DNA of 48,708 bases from an uncultured Kineothrix sp. (GTDB taxonomy: Bacteria > Bacillota > Clostridia > Lachnospirales > Lachnospiraceae). Of the stretch, positions 8,468 to 16,996 are shown piece by piece. Each line of letters starts with the position of its first letter. Positions within the stretch are counted from its first letter, which is position 1. The notes under the pieces are model-generated. The model searched no databases. It worked only from the letters and a program-made list of their open reading frames with translations, and was not told where the DNA came from. Location: assembly GCA_910588855.1 (NCBI GenBank), contig CAJUSR010000029.1:1-48708 (forward strand), read 5' to 3'. The translations under genes and the position numbers were made by a program.

Positions 8468-9775
8468 ATGAGGGAAAAGGAACTGATTATTTACCGGGAT
8501 TTTGAGGATGGCGGGCTGCTGTCCGACATGGTGCAGTTGATGGAATCCTTTAAGGAACGGGAAGAAAACAGGATGGTGTTGTACCGTTGTATCCACCGGC
8601 TTTTGGAAATGGCGGGGCATCATGGCTTCTATGGGAATCTGTGGCATTGTTATTTGACGAATCTGTTAGTAAATAATGAAAACAGTTACAGCAAGGCGTG
8701 TGAAATCCGCGGGGAAGTGGCCGGAACAATAAATCAGGCGGCGCTTCATGATATTGCTGTCTTTAAAGAATGGTTTGACTATGATTTTACGGAATGGATG
8801 GATAAATGGAAAGCTCCGGAGCTTGGTTTCGCGCTTCATTATGATGGCTGCGAACAGGGGAGCAAGGTATATAACACCCGGATTTGTAAGCGGATTTGCG
8901 ATTTGGCGGTGCGGTTGGCACAGAGCCGTTCCCCGGAAGAAATGAAAGCCATTTTGACAGAATTTTACAAAGAATACGGGGTGGGAAAATTTGGCCTGCA
9001 TAAAGCGTTCCGTATTGTGCATGACGATAGCGGGGTCAACATCGTACCCATATTAAAGATTGCCCATGTGCATTTGGATGATTTGGTGGGCTATGAAATC
9101 CCGAAGCAAAAGCTGATAGAAAATACGGAAGCTTTTGTGGAAGGGAGAAAAGCGAATAACTGCCTGCTGTTTGGCGATGCGGGCACGGGCAAATCTTCCA
9201 GCATCAAAGCCATTGCCAATGCGTATTATGACAGAGGGCTGCGTATTATTGAGGTATACAAACACCAGTTCAAGGATTTGAACGATGTGATAGCCCAGGT
9301 GAAGAACCGCAACTATAAATTTATCATCTATATGGATGACTTAAGCTTTGAGGAGTTTGAAATTGAATATAAATATTTAAAAGCCGTAATCGAAGGCGGT
9401 TTGGAAAAGAAACCGGAAAATGTGCTGATTTATGCCACATCCAACAGAAGGCATCTGATAAAAGAAACTTTTGCGGATAAGGAGGGGCGCAGGGATCAGC
9501 TTCATTCCAGCGATACCGTACAGGAAAAGCTGTCTTTGGTATCCCGCTTTGGTGTGACGATTTTCTTCTGTGCGCCGGATAAGCGTCAGTTTCAGGAAAT
9601 TGTCAGTACTTTGGCGGAAAGAAGCGGCATAGGGATGCCTAAGGAGGAGCTTCTTTTGGAGGCGAACAAATGGGAGCTTTCCCACGGCGGGCTTTCCGGC
9701 CGGACGGCGCAGCAGTTTATCGACTATCTATTAGGGAAAGGCGGGGGATGGAATGAAAACATTTGCAGCAATTGA
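8468..9775 (+). CDS. DUF815 family AAA ATPase
   Basis: This 435-aa protein has a poorly conserved N-terminal half and a C-terminal P-loop domain of the DUF815 family: Walker A GDAGTGKSS near residue 236, Walker B IIYMDDLSFE, a sensor-1-like IYATSNRR and a sensor-2-like GLSGRTAQQFIDYL at the end. The family's role is unknown; it resembles MoxR/IstB-like AAA proteins. AGGAGG precedes the start. Its end overlaps the ppx start by 23 bp, so it is translated together with the polyphosphate genes. That suggests, but does not prove, a related function. Confidence 0.88.
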   Translation: MREKELIIYRDFEDGGLLSDMVQLMESFKEREENRMVLYRCIHRLLEMAGHHGFYGNLWHCYLTNLLVNNENSYSKACEIRGEVAGTINQAALHDIAVFKEWFDYDFTEWMDKWKAPELGFALHYDGCEQGSKVYNTRICKRICDLAVRLAQSRSPEEMKAILTEFYKEYGVGKFGLHKAFRIVHDDSGVNIVPILKIAHVHLDDLVGYEIPKQKLIENTEAFVEGRKANNCLLFGDAGTGKSSSIKAIANAYYDRGLRIIEVYKHQFKDLNDVIAQVKNRNYKFIIYMDDLSFEEFEIEYKYLKAVIEGGLEKKPENVLIYATSNRRHLIKETFADKEGRRDQLHSSDTVQEKLSLVSRFGVTIFFCAPDKRQFQEIVSTLAERSGIGMPKEELLLEANKWELSHGGLSGRTAQQFIDYLLGKGGGWNENICSN

Positions 9776-11288
9776 TGCGGGGTCATTTGAATTGTCCATG
9801 AAGATATTTGAAATATCTCCGAAATCCGGCATGCACGAAATCGACCATATCCGGCATCGGATAGACCTGGGAACGGAGACGTATGCTACCGGGAAGATGG
9901 CATATGAAAGGGTGGATGAATTATGCCGCTATCTGAATGAATTTACCAAAATCATGAAAGGCTATAAGGTATCGGAGTATAAAGCCTACGGCACAAGCGC
10001 CATCCGCGAGACGGAGAATACGGCGATTATTTTGGATCAGATACGCCAGCGCACCGGGATAAATGTGGAGGTACTCAGCAATTCGGAGCAACGCTTTTTG
10101 GGATATAAGGCCATTGCGTTTAAAGGGGAGGCTTTCAACAAATTTATTGAAAAGGGAACGGCGATTGTGGATATCGGAGGGGGAAGCATACAGATTTCCC
10201 TGTTTGATAAAGATAAGCTGGTGGCGACCCAGAATATGCGTCTTGGGGTGCTGCGCCTGAGGGAAATATTGAGCCATTTGGATGTGGGAAAAGCGCAATA
10301 TGACGCTATTCTTACGGAAATGATAAGTTCCCAGCTTTCGGTATTCAAAAAGTTATATCTGAAGGATAGGCAGATTACCAATATTATTGTTGTGGACGAT
10401 TATATCAATGCGCTGGTGCAGAAAAAGTTTTTTTCGGACAAGGTGGGGGAACATGTGGATGTCAAAACTTTCCAAAAGCTAATGAAGCTGGCAGGGGAGA
10501 AAACATCTCAGGAACTGACGCGTATATTCGATATGCCTCAGGAGAGCATCGACTTGCTTTACATATCCTATGTGCTGCTTAAGCGTATCATTGAAGTGAT
10601 GAATGCAGAGATGCTTTGGGCTCCGGGTATGACTTTGTGCGATGGTATGGCGTATGAATATGCGCAGGAGAATAAAATTGTCCTGCCGGAGCATGATTTT
10701 GAACAGGATATTATCGCCTGCGCCCAGAATATCAGCAAACGCTATATGGGCAGCAAGAAGAGAGGGGAAACGCTGGAGAAAATTGCTTTGACTATTTTTG
10801 ACAGTATGAAGAAAGTACATGGCCTTGGGCAGAGGGATCGGCTGCTGCTGCGGCTGGCTACGCTGCTGCATGACTGCGGCAAATATATCAGTATGGCAAA
10901 CTTGGGCGAATGCTCCTACAGCATTATAATGGCGACGGAAATCATAGGGCTTTCCCATATGGAAAGAGAAATTGTGGCAAACGTAGTGAAGTTTAACCAT
11001 GAAGAATTTGAGTATTATGATGTGTCAAAGGCATCTACCCTGGATCAGGAATCCTATCTGAGGATTGCCAAACTGACAGCAATCTTAAGGGTGGCGAACG
11101 GGCTGGACAGAAGCCATAAACAGAAATTCAAAGATGTCAAAACCATATTAAAGGATGATGTCTTAACGATTACCGTGGATACGAAGGAAGATATTACCCT
11201 TGAAAAAGGGATGTTTAACCATAGGGCGGATTTTTTTGAAGAGGTGTACAGCGTGAAACCGGTAATCAAACAGAAAAGAAGTTTGTGA
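9753..11288 (+). CDS. ppx: Exopolyphosphatase (Ppx/GppA family) with C-terminal HD domain
   Basis: The enzyme is expected to release phosphate from the end of polyphosphate chains, or to hydrolyse pppGpp. The N-terminal 300 residues form the ASKHA-type Ppx/GppA fold: AAIDAGSFELSMKIFEI, the YGTSAIRE motif, and VDIGGGSIQISLF near residues 138-150. The C-terminal part (about 320-500) is an HD domain with LLHDCGKYI and a later HMEREIVANVVKFNHEE. The 511-aa length fits long Ppx. It overlaps the preceding DUF815 gene and its stop codon overlaps a possible start of ppk1, so polyphosphate breakdown and synthesis are co-expressed here. Ppx versus GppA activity cannot be settled by eye. Confidence 0.92.
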   Translation: MKTFAAIDAGSFELSMKIFEISPKSGMHEIDHIRHRIDLGTETYATGKMAYERVDELCRYLNEFTKIMKGYKVSEYKAYGTSAIRETENTAIILDQIRQRTGINVEVLSNSEQRFLGYKAIAFKGEAFNKFIEKGTAIVDIGGGSIQISLFDKDKLVATQNMRLGVLRLREILSHLDVGKAQYDAILTEMISSQLSVFKKLYLKDRQITNIIVVDDYINALVQKKFFSDKVGEHVDVKTFQKLMKLAGEKTSQELTRIFDMPQESIDLLYISYVLLKRIIEVMNAEMLWAPGMTLCDGMAYEYAQENKIVLPEHDFEQDIIACAQNISKRYMGSKKRGETLEKIALTIFDSMKKVHGLGQRDRLLLRLATLLHDCGKYISMANLGECSYSIIMATEIIGLSHMEREIVANVVKFNHEEFEYYDVSKASTLDQESYLRIAKLTAILRVANGLDRSHKQKFKDVKTILKDDVLTITVDTKEDITLEKGMFNHRADFFEEVYSVKPVIKQKRSL

Positions 11289-11305
11289 TGGAGGATAGAA
11301 GGGCT

Positions 11306-13534
11306 ATGAATGGAAAGGAAATGGATAAAAAAAACGGGGAAATCACATTTTCGGATCCCAAATATTATACCAATCGGGAGTTAAGCTGGATTTTATTCAA
11401 CAAAAGAGTGCTTAGTGAGGCGAGGGATAAACAGATACCGCTTTTTGAACGGTTAAAATTTTTAAGCATTACGGCTTCTAATTTGGATGAGTTTTTTATG
11501 ATACGGGTAGCGTCCTTAAAGGATATGGTCCATGCGGGCTATACGAAACCAGATATTGCCGGGCTGAAGCCATCGGAGCAGTTGAAGGAATTGAATGAGG
11601 CGACCCATGAATTGGTGAATCTGCAGTATAGTACATACAACCGTTCCCTGCTGCCGCTTCTTTTGTCCAATGGATTGCGTCTCGTGGAGCATTACGAGAA
11701 TCTGACGGCAAAGGAAATCGCTTATGTGGATAAGTATTTTGCAGAAAATGTATATCCGGTTTTAACGCCTATGGCCGTGGATTCTTCCCGCCCGTTCCCG
11801 TTGATTCGGAATAAATCCCTGAATATTGGGGCCCTTGTCAGGAAGAAAGACGGAAAGGAAGGGAAGGCTGGCAAAGAGGGAAAGATTGGAAAAGAAGGCA
11901 AGGAGGGGAAAGGCGGAAAAGAAGGGAAAGCGGAATTGGAATTTGCAACCGTCCAGGTTCCCAGCGTCCTGCCGCGGATAATACCCATCCCGTCGGAAAA
12001 AGAAGGGGAAAAGGTAGTTATCCTGTTGGAGGAAATCATTGAAAGGAATATCGATAAGCTGTTTTTGAATTACCATATCGTATGTACCAGCCCCTTCCGT
12101 ATTATGCGGAATGCCGATTTGACGATTGAAGAGGATGAAGCGGAGGATTTGCTGAAGGAAATCGAAAAACAGTTAAAGAAAAGGCAGTGGGGGCAGGCTA
12201 TCCGACTGGAAGTGGAGAGCGGCATCGACAAAAGGCTGTTAAAGATTATCAAGGACGATTTATGTATAGAAGGGGAAGACATTTTCCAGATTGACGGACC
12301 ATTGGATTTGACTTTTTTAATGAAGATGTATGGGATGGACGGATTCGGGCATTTGAAAGAAACGGAATACCTGCCGCCTCAGCCGGTGCCCGGGCTTTCG
12401 GAAGACTATAATATATTTGATGAAATAAGGAAAGGGGATATCCTTTTGCACCACCCTTACCAAAGCTTTATGCCGGTGGTGGATTTTATAAAGACAGCGG
12501 CAAAAGACCCGGATGTATTGGCAATTAAACAGACTTTATACCGTGTCAGCGGCAACTCGCCCATTATTGCAGCCCTGGCTTTGGCGGCAGAAAACGGGAA
12601 ACAGGTATCGGTGCTGGTGGAATTAAAGGCCCGTTTTGATGAGGAAAATAATATCGTATGGGCAAAGATGCTGGAAAAAGCGGGCTGCCACGTTATTTAC
12701 GGTCTGGTTGGATTGAAAACCCACAGTAAGATTACGCTGGTAGTACGGAAGGAAGAGGATGGTATCCGCCGTTATGTCCATTTAGGGACAGGAAATTATA
12801 ACGACGCTACGGCAAAGCTTTATACGGATGTGGGGATGTTCACATGCAGCAGGCTGATTGGAGAGGATGCCACGGCGGTATTTAATATGCTTTCCGGCTA
12901 TTCGGAGCCTCGCGCATGGAATAAGCTGGCGCTTGCCCCGCTATGGCTCAAAGACAGGTTCCTTTATATGATAGCCAGGGAGAAAGATTATGCAAAGGCA
13001 GGCAGGCCGGCGCAGATTATTGCAAAAATGAATTCCCTTTGCGATAAAGACATTATTGAGGCTTTATATGAAGCCAGTGCGGCGGGAGTGAAAATCCAGC
13101 TGATTATCCGCGGCATATGCTGCCTGAAGGTAGGGGTTCCGGGTGTCAGCGAGAATATCAGCGTCCGTTCCATCGTGGGCAATTTTTTGGAGCATAGCCG
13201 TATTTTTTACTTTGAAAATGACGGTTCCCCGGAAATATACTGTGCCAGCGCCGATTGGATGCCCCGTAACCTGGAGCGCAGGGTAGAAATCCTCTTTCCG
13301 GTGGAGGAGCCTAAGCTGAAGGAAAAACTGCTGCATATTCTGGAAGGGGAATTAAAAGATACCGTGAAGGCGCATGTGTTGAAACCGGACGGAAGCTATG
13401 ATAAAGTAGACAGGCGGGGCAAAGCCGTTTATAATTCCCAGCTGGAGTTTTCCCTGGAGGCGAAAGCGGCAGCGAAATCGATGAAAAATACGGTAAATGA
13501 CCGCGTATTCATACCGGAGATACATCATGAATAG
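11306..13534 (+). CDS. ppk1: Polyphosphate kinase 1 with a Lys/Gly/Glu repeat insertion
   Basis: Ppk1 polymerises the gamma-phosphate of ATP into polyphosphate and can run in reverse. The 742-aa protein begins its N domain with YYTNRELSWILFNKRVL. It contains the conserved DEFFMIRVASLKDM, the phosphate-binding RPFPLIRNKSLNIG, the head-domain DILLHHPYQSF, the catalytic histidine in GLKTHSKITLV and the YVHLGTGNYND motif, then the second PLD-like half. Residues about 182-209, between two strands of the N-terminal half, are replaced by reiterated KEGK units (DGKEGKAGKEGKIGKEG and on), which the family does not usually have. Candidate starts are GTG 11285, ATG 11288 and ATG 11306; I chose the last because GGAGG lies 11 bases upstream. 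Confidence 0.95.
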   Translation: MNGKEMDKKNGEITFSDPKYYTNRELSWILFNKRVLSEARDKQIPLFERLKFLSITASNLDEFFMIRVASLKDMVHAGYTKPDIAGLKPSEQLKELNEATHELVNLQYSTYNRSLLPLLLSNGLRLVEHYENLTAKEIAYVDKYFAENVYPVLTPMAVDSSRPFPLIRNKSLNIGALVRKKDGKEGKAGKEGKIGKEGKEGKGGKEGKAELEFATVQVPSVLPRIIPIPSEKEGEKVVILLEEIIERNIDKLFLNYHIVCTSPFRIMRNADLTIEEDEAEDLLKEIEKQLKKRQWGQAIRLEVESGIDKRLLKIIKDDLCIEGEDIFQIDGPLDLTFLMKMYGMDGFGHLKETEYLPPQPVPGLSEDYNIFDEIRKGDILLHHPYQSFMPVVDFIKTAAKDPDVLAIKQTLYRVSGNSPIIAALALAAENGKQVSVLVELKARFDEENNIVWAKMLEKAGCHVIYGLVGLKTHSKITLVVRKEEDGIRRYVHLGTGNYNDATAKLYTDVGMFTCSRLIGEDATAVFNMLSGYSEPRAWNKLALAPLWLKDRFLYMIAREKDYAKAGRPAQIIAKMNSLCDKDIIEALYEASAAGVKIQLIIRGICCLKVGVPGVSENISVRSIVGNFLEHSRIFYFENDGSPEIYCASADWMPRNLERRVEILFPVEEPKLKEKLLHILEGELKDTVKAHVLKPDGSYDKVDRRGKAVYNSQLEFSLEAKAAAKSMKNTVNDRVFIPEIHHE

Positions 13535-14186
13535 AGAAAAAAGGCAAAATGGGAATCAAAAGGGAGAGCGTATCATTCTGGCATCGGCATCGCCCAGAAG
13601 GAAAGAGCTTTTGACGCAGATAGGGGTTGCCTATGAGGTAATGCCTAGTAATGCGGAGGAAAAAACGAAAAAGGAATTGCCGGAAGATATCGTCTGTGAG
13701 CTTTCTTTGCGGAAAGCAGAGGATATCGGCATCCGGCTGGAACAAAAGGGGGAGGACGACTATACTGTAATCGGTGCGGATACGGTGGTGTCCTTTCAAG
13801 GTACGGTGATGGGCAAGCCAAAGGATGAAAAAGATGCCTGCAGGATGCTTGCTATGCTGCAGGGCAATGTACACCAGGTGTATACCGGTGTGACGTTGTA
13901 TATAAAGCGGGCAGGGCAGCCCGCCGGGCGCCGCACTTTTTATGAGAAGACGGACGTATCCATGTATCCCATGTCGATGGAGGAAATAGAAGCCTATACG
14001 GCAACCGGGGAGCCTATGGACAAGGCAGGGGCGTATGCCATCCAGGGGGGATGCGCCGCGTATATAAAAGGGATTTGCGGAGACTATAACAATGTGGTAG
14101 GCTTGCCGGTAGGTAGGATTTATCAGGAGTTGAGGCAAAAGCACCACAGGAATGAGGTAAAAAATGATTCGATTAATAGCAAGTGA
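13527..14186 (+). CDS. maf: Maf-family nucleoside triphosphate pyrophosphatase
   Basis: Maf proteins hydrolyse non-canonical or specific NTPs (dTTP/UTP, m7GTP) to monophosphates and are linked to septum formation. The 219-aa sequence has the opening motif IILASASPRRKELL, the ADTVVSFQGTVMGKPKD motif, a Q-x-V-x-T-G-V segment (HQVYTGVTLY) and DKAGAYAIQGGCAAYIKGICGDYNNVVGLP, all typical. The ATG at 13527 overlaps the ppk1 stop and has GGAG just upstream. The gene end overlaps the next start by 23 bp. The middle insertion (YIKRAGQPAGRRTF) is slightly longer than in many homologues. Confidence 0.94.
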   Translation: MNREKRQNGNQKGERIILASASPRRKELLTQIGVAYEVMPSNAEEKTKKELPEDIVCELSLRKAEDIGIRLEQKGEDDYTVIGADTVVSFQGTVMGKPKDEKDACRMLAMLQGNVHQVYTGVTLYIKRAGQPAGRRTFYEKTDVSMYPMSMEEIEAYTATGEPMDKAGAYAIQGGCAAYIKGICGDYNNVVGLPVGRIYQELRQKHHRNEVKNDSINSK

Positions 14187-14961
14187 TATTGACGGTACAT
14201 TGATTAAAGATTCTACACCGGACTTATATCCGGAAATGGAAGCGGCAGTGGAAGAATTGGCAAGGCGGGGGATTATATTCTGTGCGGCCAGCGGAAGGCA
14301 GTATCACAGTATAAGGAACGTGTTCCGCAATATAAAGGAAGATATCGTATATATTGCGGAAAACGGGGCTCAGATAAGATACAAAGAAAAGGATATCCGT
14401 GTATCCCCGATGAAACGTGAATATGTGGAAGCCATTATCCGGCAGATTAGGGAAGAGCATAAGTCTTGCGACATTGTGGCATCTACGCCTAACGGCAGCT
14501 TTATAGAAAGCAATAACAAGGAATTTATCGATTTGCTTACCTATGGCTACCGCAATAAATTCACATTAGTAAAAGATGTATTGGAAGAGGATGCGGAATT
14601 TGTCAAAATAGCCGTATACCAGAAAGAAAGCATTTTGGAATTAGGGGAAAAGATATTGGTTCCGGAATGGAAAGATAAAGTAAAGGTATGCATATCCGGC
14701 AATGAATGGGTGGACTTTATGGACTTGTCCGTGGATAAGGGAAAAGCCCTTGCTTTTATACAGGAATATTTCCATATATCGAAGGAAGAGACGATGGTGT
14801 TTGGGGATAACGATAACGATGTAGGAATGATGAAAGCCGCAGAGGAAAGCTATGCGGTGGAGACGGCAAGGGAAGAGGTAAAAGCGGCAGCAAAACATAT
14901 TTGCCCGTCTTATCTGGAAAAAGGTGTATATCGGGTTGTAAAAGACTTGATTCTTACGTAA
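14164..14961 (+). CDS. Cof-type HAD phosphatase
   Basis: This 265-aa hydrolase has HAD motif I ASDIDGTLI at the N-terminus, motif II CAASGRQ, a motif III lysine (DLSVDKGKALAFI) and motif IV VFGDNDNDVGMM, with a Cof-type C2 cap between. Such enzymes dephosphorylate sugar phosphates, FMN or similar metabolites in the cytoplasm; the substrate cannot be told. The ATG at 14164 follows a GAGGT sequence and overlaps the maf gene, so it belongs to the same transcript as pheA-ppk1-maf. Confidence 0.92.
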   Translation: MIRLIASDIDGTLIKDSTPDLYPEMEAAVEELARRGIIFCAASGRQYHSIRNVFRNIKEDIVYIAENGAQIRYKEKDIRVSPMKREYVEAIIRQIREEHKSCDIVASTPNGSFIESNNKEFIDLLTYGYRNKFTLVKDVLEEDAEFVKIAVYQKESILELGEKILVPEWKDKVKVCISGNEWVDFMDLSVDKGKALAFIQEYFHISKEETMVFGDNDNDVGMMKAAEESYAVETAREEVKAAAKHICPSYLEKGVYRVVKDLILT

Positions 14962-15093
14962 GGGCGGTATATATTGTAAGTAATAGTTAATAGGGGTTAC
15001 GGAAGTTTAAGTTGATGGAAGTTAATAGAAGATTTGGCAAGTGGATTGGCTTCGCAATAACGAGATTGCCGTGAACGGAAAGGAGGATGGTAG

Positions 15094-15357
15094 ATGCACG
15101 AATATGATGATGCGGTTTTGGCATGTTTTTTGAAAAAACAAAGGCAGCTTTTCCCGGAAGATGTAGCCGAGACGCCGGAGGAAGCGGAAGCGTTTTTGGA
15201 AGACTGCATGGCTGTCGTAGCCGGCTCGGTACGTGAAGTATGGGAATACTTCGACGAGGCAGGCATTGACCTGGAAGGCGCAGACGAGGAGGAAATCCTG
15301 AATGCAGATGAAGTGTTCGATATCGGTGACGGAAGATACTTGATAGTGGAGGGATGA
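15094..15357 (+). CDS. Small acidic conserved-type hypothetical protein
   Basis: An 87-aa, highly acidic protein (many Glu/Asp, few Lys/Arg) with a strong AAAGGAGG nine bases before the ATG. It is helical in appearance for most of its length (DDAVLACFLKKQRQLF, TPEEAEAFLEDCMAVVAG) and ends DEVFDIGDGRYLIVEG. I do not recognise a named family. It follows the Cof phosphatase by 132 bp and a stem-loop overlaps its stop codon, so it is probably last in the polyphosphate-operon group or a separate short unit. Confidence 0.72.
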   Translation: MHEYDDAVLACFLKKQRQLFPEDVAETPEEAEAFLEDCMAVVAGSVREVWEYFDEAGIDLEGADEEEILNADEVFDIGDGRYLIVEG

Positions 15358-15367
15358 CCTCCACTAT
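15343..15367 (+). terminator. Stem-loop overlapping the stop codon
   Basis: A perfect ten-base inverted repeat, ATAGTGGAGG (15343-15352) and CCTCCACTAT (15358-15367), has a five-base loop that includes the TGA stop of the small acidic gene. Only a short T-tract follows, so it may be a weak terminator or an RNA-stabilising hairpin. Confidence 0.55.
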
Positions 15368-15416
15368 TTGTAACATAAGATAATTGTGCTTTTGTTCTTT
15401 GAAGGGGTGATGGAAG

Positions 15417-16616
15417 ATGAACAAAAAGGGGAGCAGCTTGCTGGAAACCCGGAGATGGAACCGTGTATTGATTAAGAATATGATATTCCGTACTGAGAAT
15501 GCGACCAGAACGGGGATTGCAGAGGCATTGGGATTGACGTTGCCTACCATAACAACCAGTGTCAATGAAATGTTGTCGGAGGGGATTCTGGAAGAAATCC
15601 CGATGGCAGAAAATAATTTAGTGAATGCAATGGGGCGGAAACCTACGTCTATTGCCTTTCGGGCGGATACGGCATGCGCAATTGGGGTGGAGCTTGGCCC
15701 ATATGCGATAAGTGCCGTATTGTTAAATATGAGAGGAAAAGTGGTGGCTTCCTCCGAGGAGGAGTCCGGTGCAGAAGATTATTACCAGATGTTAAAAAAT
15801 ATTGAAGAACAGATCCGTAAGTTGATGAAGTTTGCGGAAGAAAAGCGTTTTCTCGGTGTGGGAATCGGGCTGCCGGGTTTTATTGACTGCGGGAGCGGAG
15901 TGATAAGAAGCAACCTTAGGCAGGAATGGGTAGGAAAGCATTTGGCGGAGGATTTGCAAGGGATTCTGAATGTGCCTGTAATCATTGATAATAACGTAAG
16001 AATACGCGCAATAGGATATGAGATGAGTTCCCGTAGGATTAAGGCAGATACATTTGCTTATTTATTCGTGTCCAAAGGGGTTGCCTGCCCGCTCATGGTG
16101 AAAAATGACATTATATCGGGATGTACTTCTGGGGCAGGAGAGTTGGGGCGTACTATCATAAGCTTTTATCAGGATGGGAAAAACATTCAGAAAACAGTGG
16201 ACGATGTAGGGAGCGAACGGGCAATTTTTGAAAAGTGCCAGGAGAAGCTTCTTCAAGGGGCGGCCCCAAAGCTGAAGAAGATTCTGGACGAGAAAGGGCG
16301 TTTGACGATACAGGATATTTTGGATGCCCAGCAAAGCGGTGATGCGGATGTGGCTCAGGTAATGGATGAAGCCATTGGTTATTTGGGAGTGGCTTTGGCA
16401 AATGTAGTCAATTTGATTAATCCCGGTTTTGTTGTGGTGGATGGTTATATTATGAAGGCAAAACCCAATAGGGAAAAACTGTTATGTGCGGCAAAGGCAA
16501 ATTTTTATGGGCTGAATGAAGAGGAAGTGCAGATTTTCTTTCAGCCGTTTGATTCCGGTTGGGGCGCAAAGGGAGCGGCTTATTTTGCTATCAGCAAGTT
16601 ATTTTTAGAATGTTAA
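15417..16616 (+). CDS. ROK-family transcriptional regulator
   Basis: This 399-aa protein has an N-terminal winged HTH (about 15-65, TRTGIAEALGLTLPTITTSVNEML) and a ROK sugar-kinase-like domain (about 85-390: IGVELGPYAISAVLLNMRGK, GVGIGLPGFIDCGSGVI, VPVIIDNNVRIRAIGYE). It keeps the GAGELGR segment but lacks the CxCGxxGC zinc-binding motif found in true ROK kinases, so it should be a sugar-responsive repressor of the NagC/XylR type. GGGGTGATGG lies before the start. The beta-glucoside genes lie directly downstream, and two copies of a 19-bp palindrome in that leader are its likely operators. Confidence 0.9.
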   Translation: MNKKGSSLLETRRWNRVLIKNMIFRTENATRTGIAEALGLTLPTITTSVNEMLSEGILEEIPMAENNLVNAMGRKPTSIAFRADTACAIGVELGPYAISAVLLNMRGKVVASSEEESGAEDYYQMLKNIEEQIRKLMKFAEEKRFLGVGIGLPGFIDCGSGVIRSNLRQEWVGKHLAEDLQGILNVPVIIDNNVRIRAIGYEMSSRRIKADTFAYLFVSKGVACPLMVKNDIISGCTSGAGELGRTIISFYQDGKNIQKTVDDVGSERAIFEKCQEKLLQGAAPKLKKILDEKGRLTIQDILDAQQSGDADVAQVMDEAIGYLGVALANVVNLINPGFVVVDGYIMKAKPNREKLLCAAKANFYGLNEEEVQIFFQPFDSGWGAKGAAYFAISKLFLEC

Positions 16617-16680
16617 AGGCCGTTTAAGGGAGTGGAAAAAGGTAGAATAATTAGTTGGGGATATACTCTTGTTCATAGTG

Positions 16681-16717
16681 CTATGCGGATTTTTTTGGTG
16701 AATCTGCATAGTTTTTT
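16681..16717 (+). terminator. Intrinsic terminator of the ROK regulator gene
   Basis: CTATGCGGATT (16681-16691) pairs with AATCTGCATAG (16701-16711), with a nine-base loop and a following TTTTTT. It separates the regulator transcript from the downstream sugar operon. Confidence 0.82.
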
Positions 16718-16742
16718 AATGTACTTTTAGTAGATATGCTTC

Positions 16743-16771
16743 TTGATTAGATATGCCCTGTTGGGTATAAT
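16743..16771 (+). promoter_or_regulatory. Sigma-A-type promoter of the beta-glucoside operon
   Basis: TTGATT (16743-16748) and a consensus TATAAT (16766-16771) are exactly 17 bp apart. The first operator-like palindrome follows within five bases. Transcription would start about 16778 and run through a leader of roughly 250 nt before the symporter gene. Confidence 0.8.
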
Positions 16772-16775
16772 CAAT

Positions 16776-16794
16776 TTATTAAAAGTTTTAAGTA
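16776..16794 (+). promoter_or_regulatory. Operator-like palindrome, copy 1 (probable ROK site)
   Basis: TTATTAAAAGTTTTAAGTA is a near-perfect match to the 19-bp palindrome at 16978-16996. It sits on the expected transcription start of the promoter at 16743-16771, a classic repressor position. Confidence 0.65.
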
Positions 16795-16835
16795 ATTGTG
16801 TGGGAAGAGAGGAGGGATAGCATAATTTGTATATT

Positions 16836-16881
16836 TTTTTACCATATAGGAAATTCCTTCGGGTTTCCCATATGGTAAAAA
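16836..16881 (+). repeat. Long leader hairpin
   Basis: TTTTTACCATAT (16836-16847) pairs with ATATGGTAAAAA (16870-16881). The inner AGGAAA/TTTCCC extension gives about 18 base pairs with one mismatch around a ten-base loop. It overlaps the start of extragenic repeat copy B. In the RNA leader it precedes the terminator at 16944-16967. Confidence 0.6.
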
Positions 16882-16924
16882 GCAATTATCGCACTGTGGC
16901 GGAGGGGAAACATGTCGCTGCCGC
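16864..16924 (+). repeat. Dispersed extragenic repeat, copy B
   Basis: This 61-nt block is about 84% identical, without gaps, to the reverse strand of 273-333. In a frame read through both copies the translations also agree (FPYGKK, then LSHCG, then a CxCR pattern). That could be chance in a young repeat or a remnant of coding origin. A 96-codon open frame that crosses this copy and runs into the symporter gene is not credible as a gene. Confidence 0.6.
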
Positions 16925-16943
16925 GACCCGCCGCAGGTGGAGA

Positions 16944-16967
16944 ATCCTGCAAGCAGGATCCTTTTTT
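16944..16967 (+). terminator. Intrinsic terminator inside the operon leader
   Basis: ATCCTGC (16944-16950) and GCAGGAT (16953-16959) form a tight stem followed by CC and TTTTTT. It lies between the promoter at 16743-16771 and the symporter start, so it would cut off the operon unless bypassed. It may belong to the inserted repeat element or act as an attenuator. Confidence 0.65.
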
Positions 16968-16977
16968 ATCCACCATA

Positions 16978-16996
16978 TTATTAAAAGTTTTAATAA
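16978..16996 (+). promoter_or_regulatory. Operator-like palindrome, copy 2 (perfect)
   Basis: TTATTAAAAGTTTTAATAA is a perfect 19-bp palindrome about a central G, 202 bp downstream of copy 1 and 30 bp before the symporter start. The two copies could allow looping by a dimeric ROK repressor or act as a roadblock. No second promoter is obvious next to copy 2. Confidence 0.65.

Noticed and set aside
15417..16616. ROK glucokinase
   Set aside because: The N-terminal HTH and missing zinc-binding cysteine motif favour a regulator.
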